Counted from the stretch's first letter, positions 35,340 through 45,095 are shown. The stretch is 47,029 nt of DNA from CAZRHR01 sp964599915 (GCA_964599915.1 CAZRHR010000012.1:1-47029); one strand, 5' to 3'. A program made the numbers and translations. Notes: a model not told the origin generated them from the letters alone.

Positions 35340-37310
35340 TTATGAGGGCTCCGAAGATGTAGATGAATTTTTCTTGGCGGCCGTTTCTACGGGAAAAAAG
35401 AAGGAAATAGGCCGTCGAATAAAAGCCCTTAAAGACCCTTTAAATATTTGAGAAAGGGCGCCATTGGGAATATTTCTTGAGCGAAGGGCTGTGACCAGCG
35501 CTAGACCAAAGCTAAAGGTGAAATTCATGAATCCTATGCCTAGAATTCCCACCACCAAGGTGAGGATTTCCTGCCATGATAAAATAAAGCCTGAATCAAA
35601 AAGACCAATACCAAAGCTGGCTGCAGAAAAGGTAACGTGACGAATATCTACCGGAATTCCCAAGAAATTTCCAAAAATCAAAGTGCACCCGAGGAAAAAT
35701 CCAAGGAAAAAATTTCCGGCTAAACTCCCCATGTTGGCCTTAAGATAACGGCCAATGGCATGTCGTTTTTTCAAACTAAACCACCGCACCATGAACGGCA
35801 TTTTCTCAATGCGCTCTGGAATATTTCTAAAAACCATAAGGTTATCGAAGTATCCGGAAATCAGACCACTTACATAGAGATAACACCCGGTAATGGCAGC
35901 AAAAATTAAGGCGCCCGTTTCCGTAGGATGCTGGTCCATCATAAGTCGATATGCCTTTGCTTCGGTAGCCAAATGCTCACCTGTAACCCAAAAGTAAAGA
36001 GCCGCCAATCCCATGCCCACAGGAAAACAAAGGAGTAAATTCCCCACAAAAGAGATGAACTGAGAGCGAAAAACCCTGGTAAGTAATTGTACAAGTGCCT
36101 CATTTTCCCCAAGAGCCACTTTTCTTTGACGATCAATGGCTGCCGCAATGGCAGAAGCCGTCATGGCGGGTTGCTTGGTCGCCAGTGCGGAATGAGACAC
36201 ATGAATGAAAATAAATCCTATGGCGTAATTGAGACTGTAAACAGTCGCCTGTATCAATGGGGCCACTTTTAGTCCACTTAATAATACTTTGAACATGGCT
36301 AAAAATCCCACAATGACGCCGCCTTTCATGGATGCCCAAAGAAAGGAGAAATACTCCTTTTTGCCTTTGGTAATGTAATGCGCACCTGTTTCGCCCGCAT
36401 GCTCCACCACCTGAAAAGCAAGTAATCCAATGTTTTGTTGAATGTGGTCTCGCAGGCGATTTTTTGTATTTACACCTTCCAAAAGTTCAAGGAAAAATGG
36501 GAAACCGGGCTCTTGTTCCTGTTTACCGGGCTGCCAAATCAACAACAAAAAGCGAATGCGCTGAATATGTTGCTGAATGCGTCGAAGGCGATAACTTAAG
36601 GAAAGTCCTACTCCTTGATGATGTGTATCCTCAATAATGAGATGTACGACTTTATCACAAGCATCTAGCACCTCATTGATACGTTTAAGCGCTAGTTCAT
36701 CTCCTTTCAAAACTTGAAAAAGACATTGGGCCTGTTCAAGAAAAATGGGTTCGCTGGAGAGGTTGAGTGGGGTACGCCGAATGATATCATCTTCATTTCC
36801 AAGTGCAGCGAGCCGATGTGTGAGGGTAATCATGGCATGCTCAAGCTGATTTCTAGAAACTTGCAGGTGTTCTCCGCGCAATAGGAGCCAAATCTCTACC
36901 CATAAAGAAGAAGGGACGGCTTTTACCCAAATAAAATCCGTAGGCTTTCTAAAAATGATGGAAAGTACATCATCCATTTGTGTAACATCGGGGACTTCAG
37001 GAAGCCACCCGTGTCTTACGCGTCGAAATGCCTCGGAAAAGAAACCATCTGAAGGTAAAAGTCCAGCTTCTGCAAATAGGCGTGTAAAATTAGCATGGCT
37101 GAAAACAACGGCCACATGTTGCCCCAACCTTTCCTTAAAAACGGGTTGGCTTTGTAACAGTTCCAATAATTTTCTAAGAGAAACCGCTGCCAGAGATGGA
37201 GGTTGTTTCCATCCAGGGCGAATGGTGTCCACCAATTGCATCAAAAGCTCATGCGCGTTGGCTTGAGGTGTTTCGGGTAGTTGATGAAGGACGGCAAGAA
37301 GGTTTCTCAT
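35340..37310 (-). CDS. Gcr-family ('site-specific recombinase') integral membrane protein
   Basis: 656 residues from ATG 37310; the open frame continues nine codons up to 37337 but that part is the gyrB terminator. Residues about 1-320 are soluble and helical; the C-terminal half has at least five membrane segments (GVIVGFLAMFKVLLSGL, FVGNLLLCFPVGMGLAALYF, ALIFAAITGCYLYVSGLISGYFDN, LAGNFFLGFFLGCTLIFGNFLG, LTLVVGILGIGFMNFTFSFGLALV). This matches the SpecificRecomb (Gcr) family, whose recombinase name is historical; no recombinase catalytic residues are visible. Real function unknown. Confidence 0.72.
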   Translation of the reverse strand: MRNLLAVLHQLPETPQANAHELLMQLVDTIRPGWKQPPSLAAVSLRKLLELLQSQPVFKERLGQHVAVVFSHANFTRLFAEAGLLPSDGFFSEAFRRVRHGWLPEVPDVTQMDDVLSIIFRKPTDFIWVKAVPSSLWVEIWLLLRGEHLQVSRNQLEHAMITLTHRLAALGNEDDIIRRTPLNLSSEPIFLEQAQCLFQVLKGDELALKRINEVLDACDKVVHLIIEDTHHQGVGLSLSYRLRRIQQHIQRIRFLLLIWQPGKQEQEPGFPFFLELLEGVNTKNRLRDHIQQNIGLLAFQVVEHAGETGAHYITKGKKEYFSFLWASMKGGVIVGFLAMFKVLLSGLKVAPLIQATVYSLNYAIGFIFIHVSHSALATKQPAMTASAIAAAIDRQRKVALGENEALVQLLTRVFRSQFISFVGNLLLCFPVGMGLAALYFWVTGEHLATEAKAYRLMMDQHPTETGALIFAAITGCYLYVSGLISGYFDNLMVFRNIPERIEKMPFMVRWFSLKKRHAIGRYLKANMGSLAGNFFLGFFLGCTLIFGNFLGIPVDIRHVTFSAASFGIGLFDSGFILSWQEILTLVVGILGIGFMNFTFSFGLALVTALRSRNIPNGALSQIFKGSLRAFIRRPISFFFPVETAAKKNSSTSSEPS

Positions 37311-37334
37311 AAAAAAGCCCGGAAATGCCGGGCT
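37311..37334 (-). terminator. Rho-independent terminator of gyrB
   Basis: Minus strand: AGCCCGG, 5-base loop, CCGGGCT, then a T-run that ends directly at ATG 37310 of the next gene. It begins nine bases after the gyrB stop. Confidence 0.8.
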
Positions 37335-37342
37335 CAATTTGG

Positions 37343-39304
37343 TTAAACATCTATTTTCGCATACCTGGCATTCTGTTCAATAAACTCCCTCCGGGGTGGA
37401 ACGTCATCGCCCATAAGCATAGAAAAAATGCGGTCGGCTTCTGCAGCGCTTTGAATGGTAACACGTTTCAAGATGCGTGTTTCCGGATTCATGGTGGTTT
37501 CCCACAATTGCTCTGCGTTCATTTCTCCCAAACCCTTATATCGCTGAATATTGATGCCGGACTCTTTTCCGTCTTTAGTCCATCCTTTTACAATGGTATC
37601 ACGTTCAGCATCATTCCAAGCATATTGCGCATCCCTACCCTTTTTCACTTGATAAAGCGGGGGCGAAGCGATATAAATGTATCCTTGCTCAATGAGTTCT
37701 TTCATATATCTGAACAGCAAAGTAAGGATCAACGTGCTGATGTGGCTTCCATCCACATCGGCATCGGTCATAATCACAATTTTGTGATAGCGCAGTTTGG
37801 AAAGATTGAGGGCCTTAGAGTCTTCTTCCGTACCAATGGAGATACCCAGCGCGGTGAAGATGTTCTTAATCTCCTCATTTTCAAAAATTTTATAAGAGAG
37901 TGCTTTTTCTACATTGAGGATTTTTCCACGCAGTGGTAAAATGGCTTGGAAACGGCGGTCCCGCCCCTGTTTGGCCGTACCTCCTGCGGAGTCTCCCTCT
38001 ACCAAGTAAACTTCGCATTTAGCGGGGTCCCTTTCAGAGCAATCGGATAATTTTCCAGGAAGACCACTTCCGGTGAAAGCACCTTTACGCTGCACCATTT
38101 CACGGGCCTTGCGCGCCGCATGCCGGGCTTGTGCCGCAAGAATAACCTTGTTTACAATAATTTTTGCCTCTCTTGGATTTTCCTCGAGATAAAATTGTAA
38201 GACCTCACCCACGGCCTGGTCCACGGCACCCATCACCTCATTATTTCCTAATTTGGTTTTGGTTTGCCCTTCGAATAAAGGCTCGTGTACTTTTACAGAA
38301 ATGACACCTGTAAGCCCTTCACGAAAGTCGTCCCCGGCGATTTCAAATTTCAGATTCTTGGTCAGTCCTTCTTTCTCGGCATAGGTTTTAAGCGTACGGG
38401 TTAAGGCCCTTCTAAACCCAGATAGATGCGTTCCTCCCTCGTGGGTATTGATATTGTTCACATAGCTGTGAAGGTTCTCATTGTAAGTGGAGTTGTATTG
38501 AAATGCAATTTCAACTGGAATATCAGACTTTTCAGTCTCAAGATAAATGGGCTCAGGAATCAATGGGTCTCTATTCCCATCAAGGAACTTCACAAATTCC
38601 TTTAGACCTCCTTCTGAGTAAAAAACTTCGGAGCGGAATGCCCCGTCCTCTAAAGTTTCCCTTTCATCTGTAAGAGTCAGGCGTATACCTTTATTAAGGT
38701 AAGCCAACTCCCGTAATCGTCCAGAAAGCGTTTCCCATGAGTACACTGTGTGAAAGAAAATGGTTTCATCGGGTTCAAAATAAACCTCGGTACCCGTTGT
38801 ATCGCTCTCGCCAATAACCTCCACTGGGTGTTGAGGTTTTCCAAAGGCGTAGGTTTGACGAAACATTTTCCCTTCGCGTTGCACGGTGGCAATGAGCAGG
38901 CGAGACAACGCGTTCACACAAGAGACCCCGACACCATGTAAACCACCGGATACTTTATAGGAGTCCTTATCGAACTTACCACCAGCGTGAAGGACTGTCA
39001 TAACTACTTCTAAGGCAGAACGTCCTTCTTTGGGGTGCATTCCGGTTGGAATACCCCTTCCATCATCTTTTACGCGTATAGCATTTCCAGGTAAAATGCT
39101 CACTTCGACATTCTTGGCATATCCGGCAAGAGCCTCATCAATGGAGTTATCAACCACCTCATAGACCAGATGGTGCAAACCTTTGGGACCAATATCCCCA
39201 ATGTACATGGCAGGACGCTTTCTTACGGCTTCTAATCCTTCAAGTACCTGAATATTTTCGGCAGAATAATTTCCTTGTGGTGTTGGTTTATGCGCTTCTT
39301 CCAT
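37343..39304 (-). CDS. gyrB: DNA gyrase subunit B
   Basis: 653 residues from ATG 39304; the extension to 39337 overlaps the -7 element. GyrB binds and hydrolyses ATP to drive negative supercoiling with GyrA. Visible: LEAVRKRPAMYIGD, the Bergerat ATP site (VVDNSIDEALAG, DDGRGIP, GGLHGVGVSCVNALS), the Toprim domain (YLVEGDSAGGTAKQGRDRRFQ, PLRGKILNVEKA, DADVDGSHI) and the C-terminal QRYKGLGEMNAEQLWETTM. It has the usual length for Bacteroidota and no extra insert. Transcribed alone from its own promoter. Confidence 0.96.
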   Translation of the reverse strand: MEEAHKPTPQGNYSAENIQVLEGLEAVRKRPAMYIGDIGPKGLHHLVYEVVDNSIDEALAGYAKNVEVSILPGNAIRVKDDGRGIPTGMHPKEGRSALEVVMTVLHAGGKFDKDSYKVSGGLHGVGVSCVNALSRLLIATVQREGKMFRQTYAFGKPQHPVEVIGESDTTGTEVYFEPDETIFFHTVYSWETLSGRLRELAYLNKGIRLTLTDERETLEDGAFRSEVFYSEGGLKEFVKFLDGNRDPLIPEPIYLETEKSDIPVEIAFQYNSTYNENLHSYVNNINTHEGGTHLSGFRRALTRTLKTYAEKEGLTKNLKFEIAGDDFREGLTGVISVKVHEPLFEGQTKTKLGNNEVMGAVDQAVGEVLQFYLEENPREAKIIVNKVILAAQARHAARKAREMVQRKGAFTGSGLPGKLSDCSERDPAKCEVYLVEGDSAGGTAKQGRDRRFQAILPLRGKILNVEKALSYKIFENEEIKNIFTALGISIGTEEDSKALNLSKLRYHKIVIMTDADVDGSHISTLILTLLFRYMKELIEQGYIYIASPPLYQVKKGRDAQYAWNDAERDTIVKGWTKDGKESGINIQRYKGLGEMNAEQLWETTMNPETRILKRVTIQSAAEADRIFSMLMGDDVPPRREFIEQNARYAKIDV

Positions 39305-39325
39305 AGTGTTGATACAAATAATCCT

Positions 39326-39333
39326 CAAAGATA
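39326..39333 (-). promoter_or_regulatory. -7 promoter element of gyrB
   Basis: TATCTTTG on the minus strand, perfect TAnnTTTG, 21 bases before ATG 39304; -33 element poor. Confidence 0.5.
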
Positions 39334-39396
39334 GCAAAACCGCTGTTGTTAGCCTTGTTGAAAACGTTATAAAACGCCTTATTTATCAACAATAAC

Positions 39397-39430
39397 AAAA
39401 AAAATGGCGCTACCTAGGTAGCGCCATTTT
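39397..39430 (-). terminator. Terminator of the adhesin gene, 30-base perfect palindrome
   Basis: Bases 39401-39430 are a perfect palindrome (centre CCTAGG, arms AAAATGGCGCTA). On the minus strand it is followed by eight T, and on the plus strand by four T, so it works mainly for the adhesin gene ending at 39447. Only about 17 bases separate stop and stem. Confidence 0.8.
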
Positions 39431-39446
39431 ACTGATTGATAATTAT

Positions 39447-39995
39447 TTATTCTGATTTAATCAGAGGAAGGACAAATTGGGTTGGTCCTTGCATGCCATG
39501 AAGGGTGTACATCCCTGCAGCAAGATGGGCAATATCCATTACAAAAGGCACCTCAAAGGAGACCGTCACTTCAGAAACTAAGCGTCCTTGAAGGTCTATA
39601 AGACGTAGCACCCCCATTCCGGAGAAGCCTTCAAAATGAATGGTAGCCTTAGTAGTGGAAGGGTTAGGATAAAGTGCAACACTTGCATTGGCATATCCAT
39701 CCAAACCTACCGTTGTAACCACCACGGCAGTGTCTTGTGTGGTACAACCATTGGCATCCGTGATAATTACTGTATAGGTACCACCTGACAAACCTGAAAT
39801 GGTTTGGGTTTGCCCACCATTGCTCCAAACATACGTATAAGGCTGCGTACCTCCGGTAACGTTAGTGGTAGCTGTTCCGTCGGCAGCACCTGGACTTGTT
39901 TCTGGCGTGGCGTTGGCCGTAGCAGTTAATACAGCAGGATCTACAAGCACAAGAGGGCCGACTTGGGTAGAACATCCACCCGCATCCACCACCAC
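39447..39995 (-). pseudogene. Open 3' segment of the broken adhesin (last SprB repeat and sorting domain)
   Basis: Gene finders may call this as a 182-residue protein starting at ATG/GTG 39995. It has no signal peptide and begins in the middle of SprB repeat 8, so it cannot work alone as a secreted protein. It carries repeat 9 and the T9SS type A domain. It is in the same frame as the segment upstream, separated only by the TAG at 40052-40050 and 18 further codons. Confidence 0.7.
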
Positions 39996-40049
39996 AGCCT
40001 GATAAGAACCAGCAGGTTCCGTAATGGTGTTTCCAGTGGGTCCATGACT

Positions 40050-43000
40050 CTAGGTAATGGTCACAGGATTGGTTCCACCGGTTACATTCAATGAAATTGT
40101 TCCTGTCAAGCCATTACAAGCGGGCTGGGTTAGACTATCTTGCACTACCGGCACACCTGACATCACAAGTGTCGTAGTAAAGTTGGCCTGACATTGGTTG
40201 GCATCTTCTACCACTAAAGTGAAAGTTCCGGCACCTTGTCCTTGCAACGGATTGGCTTGAGACGCTCCATTGTTCCACTCATAGGTGTAACCAGGGGTTC
40301 CTCCTGAAGCACTTGAACTAACCGTACCATTGTTTTGATTACAGGTAGGATCCGTATTTGAAAAGACTACGGTTATTGGGCTAGGCGCATTGATGGTCGC
40401 CGTTCCATTGGCTGTACATCCAGCAGCATCTGTCACTACAAGCGTGTACGTTCCGGCAGTATCGGTAAGAACTGTAGTTGAAGTACCATTGCTCCAAGCG
40501 TAGGTATATGATGTGGTTCCACCAGAAACGGTTGGTGTGGCTGTACCTGTTCCGCCAGCGCAGATGGCATCAACAACGGCCAAGTTTTGTAGGGTTGGTG
40601 AAATGGCTGTTCCAACCATGAAGTTCAAGGTAGCCGAACAGTTTTGAGCATCTGTTACCACGACAGATTGAGCACCTGGGGTAAAGTTTGGTGCAGGATT
40701 AGTGGTGGCATTGTTGCTCCAGAGATAAGTATATGCACCTGTTCCACCGGTTACGGTAGCCGTAGCCACTCCGCCGCCAGGACAACCTGCGGGGGTTGCA
40801 GAAACCGTACCTGTAAGTAAAGCCGGTTCAGTAAGGGTAGTTTGCACCACGAGTACACAACCAGCCGCATCTGTAACGTTAAGTTGATAAGAACCAGCCA
40901 CCGCATTGATGGAATTCCCAGAAGTTAATCCATTGCTCCATAAATAGGTGTAAGGCAGGGTTCCTCCTGATACAGGCACTGTAATGGTTCCAGTTTGTCC
41001 AGCACATGTTGGGTTATTGTAAACTGGCGCTGCTGCAGTAGGAGCTGCTGGATTCGAAAGCGTTACATTCACACTTGTGCTACAGGCATTGGCATCTGAA
41101 ATGGTTACAGTATATGCACCTGCCGGAACATTGGATAAAGTGGCACCTGTTTGGCCATTGTTCCAAAGATAGGTTAGAGCTCCTGTTCCGCCGGAAGCCG
41201 TTACTGTGGCACTTCCATTGGCAAGTGCGCAACCAGGATTGTTGGTTTTGCTGATGCTGGCAGTAATCGCAGGGGGTGCATTTACGGTCATTCCACCAAC
41301 TTGTGTTGTACAGTTATTTGCATCGGTTACAAGTACGGTGTATTGGCCAGAGGGTACATTCACCGTAGGACCTGAATACGTATTTGCGCCACTGGTCCAA
41401 GTAATGGTGTAGGGAGCTGTTCCACCGGTTGGTGAGGCTGTGAGGGTTCCAGTTCCACCTGAACAAAGGGGTTGCGTAACTGAAGGTGCTGGTAGCGTAA
41501 CAGCTGAAGATCCGGGTACAGTCACATTGAAGTTACTTACACAATTTCCTGGGTGGGTGACGGTAACGGTGTAGTTTCCGGCTGCAACATTCGCAAGAGA
41601 TGCCACAGTTTGACCATTGTTCCATGCATAAGTTACAGGGCCAGTGGCGCCGGTAATAGTCACCGTGGCACCACCTGAAATGGCACCGCAGTTGGCGGGC
41701 GTTGTGGTAAATGAGGGAGTGAGCACTGGACAAGGAACCCCCACGTTCATTCTCATCATGGGGGCCAGAGCAAAGTTGGGTGACAAAGATTCAAAAGTAA
41801 CGAAGGTACCGGTAAAGTTGACCCAAGCGGTATTGGCAGTCCAAACTAGCGTAGAGTTTCCCCATGCGACATCACCCACTGGATCATTCATCGAAATCAT
41901 ATAGTTACCAGGAGCCAAAGTGGGTGTAGTTGGAAATGGTACAACGAAGCATCCCGCAGGTTGACCCGCAGGAATATTGAATGGCACGGAGGCAATGACT
42001 GCCCCTGGCGTGGTAGAAAAACTCCTCAAGTTTACAGTAATTGTAACCGCAGGATTTCCTGTATTGTCGAGAAATAAGCTTACGGAACGCAAAGCGGTTT
42101 GGTTAAAAATCTGATAAACTACACCGGCTTCTCCCGCTTGCCCAACGCTAAGAGGATTATTGTTGGTATTGGCATCACGGGCATAAACAGAATCGGTAAC
42201 CAAAACGGCCCAATTGAGGGTATCATTGGTAAGGTTAACATCACCGGCTGCCGTAGCGATATAATCAACCAAATATCCTTGTGGATTGGCAGGAGGCGTA
42301 AAATTGGGAGTTGCAGTAAGCGCCGCAGAAGATACACCTGGGGCCAAGGTAACGGGTCCAGCTGTAGCGGTATGCACTTGTGCTAAAGTAGTCGCGTTCC
42401 TAATAATTACACTCATGTTAGCAGTAAGGCTCTGATTTCCCACATTGCGTACCACCGCACCCGTAAAAGTCCAAGGTTGAATTTGATTGGTAGGAATACG
42501 GGTATAGACGGTTGGAAAATTCACCGTGTTCATTTCTGCATCAATTCCATTGGTAGCCACCAAGCAGGAAACCCAAGGGTCTCTACAAACATTTGCTGTA
42601 ACGCACGCACTGTTGGTGTGAACATAAACGCGATAACTACCACTTGTTGGTGGGGTGTAGGTTACCGGCTGTGTGCCTGAGGTAAGAATGGTACCAGTCG
42701 CGTTGGTAATGGTCAGGAAATCTGTGGCAATACTTGAGCCAAAAGTATAAGCAATACCACTGGTTAGGGTAAGGGTGTTATACTCCCCTGCATAGATACA
42801 TATAGCATACGTCTCTTGTGATCCAATGCAAGTTGGGGTAAACACGTCATAAGGGACACCATTGGCACAACCGGGCTTACCTCCTCCGCCACCGGAGGAA
42901 CAACTTACCCAAGGGTTACGACAACTACTTGCTGTACCGCATGCACTGTTGGTGTGGATATAGACACGATAACTACTGCTAGGAGGCGGGGGGTAGGTTA

Positions 43001-43151
43001 AAGGTTGAGGTCCTGAGGTAATAATGGTTCCAGTCGAACTGGTAATGGTAATAAAATCTGTGGTAATACTATATCCAAAAGTGTATGCGGTTCCACTGGT
43101 TAGGGTGAGTGTGTTGTACTCCCCAGCATAGGTACAAGTAGGCGTGAACAC
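40050..43151 (-). pseudogene. Open 5'/central segment of the broken adhesin
   Basis: The 1,033-codon open stretch lies between the signal-peptide stops and the TAG at 40052-40050. The apparent GTG start at 43151 lies inside the first copy of the duplicated domain (VAYDVFTPTC), so it is not the natural start. It contains both N-terminal domain copies, an Ig-like region about residues 200-480 and SprB repeats 1-8, but neither signal peptide nor sorting domain. Confidence 0.7.
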
Positions 43152-43180
43152 ATCATATGCTACACCATTTGTACATTGAG
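42565..43180 (-). repeat. Tandem duplicated domain in the adhesin gene
   Basis: Two direct copies (about 43180-42900 and 42870-42565), each coding CxNGVxYDVFTPTC ... YAGEYNTLTLTSG ... TNSAC ... NPWVSC or DPWVSC. The first copy lacks ten residues (between the FTPTC Cys and YAGEYN) that the second has, an in-frame 30-base difference. They are joined by a Gly-rich linker. Confidence 0.75.
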
Positions 43181-43294
43181 CTTGGATCTATTGGGTTCAC
43201 AATAAGAAAGAAAACCAAATGGTAACCCCAATCAAAGGGCTGAAAAATTGTTTTTTCATAGATTCCTAATAGGCAAGATTAAAAAACTTTAATA

Positions 43295-43302
43295 CAAACT
43301 TA
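43295..43302 (-). promoter_or_regulatory. -7 promoter element of the broken adhesin gene
   Basis: TAAGTTTG on the minus strand matches TAnnTTTG exactly, with TTTT 21 bases upstream. The predicted leader to ATG 43259 is about 30 bases. Its good condition argues that the gene decayed recently, if at all. Confidence 0.5.
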
Positions 43303-43464
43303 ATCTTTTTTATGAGATATCTTAAAACATACGCAAAGGATTATTTTTCCAATTAAAGAAAAAACCAAAGGTCGTATGAAATTGAAAAACAGGTAAAAAT
43401 AATGGTGGAGAAGAAATAGAGACAGGCCGGCACCTTCCTTCATTTTAAAACAAAAATCACTTAA

Positions 43465-44670
43465 TTAGGCACAATCCTTCCTGTTTGGATCATCCCTTAA
43501 GAAGGCCGCAATACAGAAAGCTAAGACCAAAATCGCCATACACCCCCAAATAGCAGTTTGCCAGGTTCCGGATATTCCATGAAGGGTTTGCATCCCCAAT
43601 ATAACAAGAACAGCTCCCGCATTTCCTCCTATCATCAATAAACCAGTTGCCGTACCTGCCAAAGAAACACCTGCAACCCGTTCGGCATGAGAAAGCAAAA
43701 GAGCATATCCGGGTAAAAAAAGAAAACCGAGGCCAGCAGCCAAAGTCATAAGCCATCCGAGTGCACCACCTTGAAGCAACGGATAAGTAAGGACGAGCGC
43801 TGAGAACGCAGCCAATAAAATAAAAGGCTTTCGTTTACCTACTTTATCTGAAACCAATGGAACAATAATAGCACCTAATATGCCACCCAAAATCATGACA
43901 GCCGCAATAAGGCCACTGTCTTCGGGTGAAATATTTTTCTCAGCCAAGATTAATTCAATAAAGGTCGTCAGGCCATTGAAATACCCAAGGGCCAAAAGGG
44001 AAACCCAGAGTAACCGCCACATCTCAGGTTGCTTCATCAAAGCCCTAACCCCAGACATGGATGCGCTGGAAGGATTGGTCTTTCGCTTCTCTTTGAGACC
44101 AATAAAACAAGCAAGGGTTGCCAATCCAGATGCCAAAGCCCAAACGGCCATTCCATTCACAAAGCCCATGGCATCAACTAAAACAGGTGTCAATCCGATA
44201 CCTAATGCCATTCCTATAAACATGGCAGCGGTACCTAAACCTACCGCTCCTGCTTGCTCCTCTGGCGTAAAGCCATCAGCAACAAGTGCATTAATGGCAT
44301 TAATAATATAAGGTTGAACAATGGATAACCCTATTTGACAAACCAATAAACCAGTGAAACCTAAAGGAAACAATCTTCCCGTGGCGGCCACCGTCATACC
44401 CAGACCCGCCCATATCAAAACTTTCTTGTACCCTACCCTATCAATCCACCTGCCTGCATGAAATCCGAACAAAACATACGCCAATGGAAAAACTAGAATC
44501 ACAAGGGAAGCCACTTCTTCACTTACTTGGTAAGTGGTTTGTAAAAAGCCTAACATGGCGGCAAAATTCAACCACATCACCTGAGATAACGCAGCCATAA
44601 AGGCAAAAATCAGTAAGTTAATCCACTTCCTTTTCCCTTGATTTGCAGAAGATTGTACATTCGGTTCCAT
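43465..44670 (-). CDS. Major facilitator superfamily transporter
   Basis: 401 residues, 12 membrane segments. The TM1 region WLNFAAMLGFLQTTYQVSE and loop 2-3 motif GRWIDRVGYKKVLI are MFS-type; SDKVGKRKPFIL is the repeat motif in the second half. The sequence resembles the FLVCR-like/NNP-like MFS groups but the substrate cannot be assigned. It lies 63 bases after rpsT's terminator-bearing spacer on the same strand. Note the terminator of rpsT should isolate it. Confidence 0.75.
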   Translation of the reverse strand: MEPNVQSSANQGKRKWINLLIFAFMAALSQVMWLNFAAMLGFLQTTYQVSEEVASLVILVFPLAYVLFGFHAGRWIDRVGYKKVLIWAGLGMTVAATGRLFPLGFTGLLVCQIGLSIVQPYIINAINALVADGFTPEEQAGAVGLGTAAMFIGMALGIGLTPVLVDAMGFVNGMAVWALASGLATLACFIGLKEKRKTNPSSASMSGVRALMKQPEMWRLLWVSLLALGYFNGLTTFIELILAEKNISPEDSGLIAAVMILGGILGAIIVPLVSDKVGKRKPFILLAAFSALVLTYPLLQGGALGWLMTLAAGLGFLFLPGYALLLSHAERVAGVSLAGTATGLLMIGGNAGAVLVILGMQTLHGISGTWQTAIWGCMAILVLAFCIAAFLRDDPNRKDCA

Positions 44671-44681
44671 GACAACAAATT

Positions 44682-44718
44682 AAAAAAAAACGCCGACCTT
44701 TTGCAAGATCGGCGTTTT
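44682..44718 (-). terminator. Rho-independent terminator of rpsT
   Basis: Minus strand: AACGCCGA and TCGGCGT arms with a 12-base loop, then nine T. Located just after the rpsT stop. Confidence 0.85.
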
Positions 44719-44733
44719 CTATGATAATATAAA

Positions 44734-44988
44734 TTATGCCATTTGAGCTACAAACTTGGTCAGTTTGCTTTTCAAATTTGATGCTTTGTTTTTATGGATA
44801 ATGTTCTTTTTGGCTAACTTATCCAACATGGATGTTACTTTAGGTAACAAAGCTTCAGCTTCATTTTTGCTTGCGGCAGTACGCACTTGTTTAATCACAG
44901 TACGTGTGCTTTTAGCCTGATAGCGATTACGTAACCTTTTGGTTTCGCTATTTCTGATTCTTTTTACGGCTGATTTTATATTTGCCAT
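44734..44988 (-). CDS. rpsT: 30S ribosomal protein S20
   Basis: 84 residues, basic, with the S20 pattern MANIKSAVKRIRNSETKRLRN and a C-terminal KNKASNLKSKLTKFVAQMA. S20 binds 16S rRNA early in small-subunit assembly. ATG 44988 lies just 12 bases downstream of the 3' CCA of a tRNA-Glu gene on the same strand, and no promoter fits in that space, so both come from the tRNA promoter. A strong terminator follows. Confidence 0.95.
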   Translation of the reverse strand: MANIKSAVKRIRNSETKRLRNRYQAKSTRTVIKQVRTAASKNEAEALLPKVTSMLDKLAKKNIIHKNKASNLKSKLTKFVAQMA

Positions 44989-45000
44989 TGATGCGTTTAT

Positions 45001-45075
45001 TGGTAGCCCATAGGGGAATCGAACCCCTGTTTCAAGAATGAAAATCTTGCGTCCTAACCCCTAGACGAATGGGCC
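45001..45075 (-). tRNA. tRNA-Glu (anticodon TTC), CCA encoded
   Basis: 75 bases with a complete cloverleaf: acceptor GGCCCAT/ATGGGCT (G1-U72), D arm, anticodon stem CAAGA/TCTTG with loop TTTTCAT (anticodon TTC), T arm AGGGG-TTCGATT-CCCCT, discriminator A and encoded CCA at 45003-45001. It is cotranscribed with rpsT. Confidence 0.95.
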
Positions 45076-45095
45076 ATATCATTGTTTTCGGGTGG

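Larger units (their letters stand above)
39447..43259 (-). pseudogene. Large secreted adhesin with nine SprB repeats and T9SS sorting domain, broken by three in-frame stops
   Basis: From ATG 43259 to TAA 39447 a single frame of 1,271 codons encodes: a signal peptide (MKKQFFSPLIGV then hydrophobic), two copies of a Cys-rich domain (about 43180-42900 and 42870-42565), an Ig-like region, nine SprB repeats (each with a Trp-Ser/Asn-Asn-Gly core and VTDANGC end) and a type A sorting domain (ALYPNPSTTKATIHF ... AAGMYTLHG). Three stops interrupt it: TGA at 43199-43197 and TAG at 43190-43188 in the signal peptide, and TAG at 40052-40050 replacing the repeat-8 Trp. All fit TGG with one G-to-A change. 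There are no frameshifts. Promoter and terminator are intact. It could be a recent pseudogene, a variant form, or consensus error. Confidence 0.75.

Noticed and set aside
35340..37310. Site-specific recombinase activity
   Set aside because: The protein is a multi-pass membrane protein with no Tyr or Ser recombinase motifs; the name is historical.
37311..37337. Longer Gcr start at 37337
   Set aside because: The extra nine codons are the gyrB terminator hairpin.
39447..43259. Alternative genetic code (TGA/TAG as Trp)
   Set aside because: Other genes here end normally with TGA, and Trp is encoded by TGG in all other repeats of this gene.
39447..43259. Diversity-generating retroelement target
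   Set aside because: Such elements change template adenines; here the inferred changes are G-to-A, and no template repeat or reverse transcriptase was seen.
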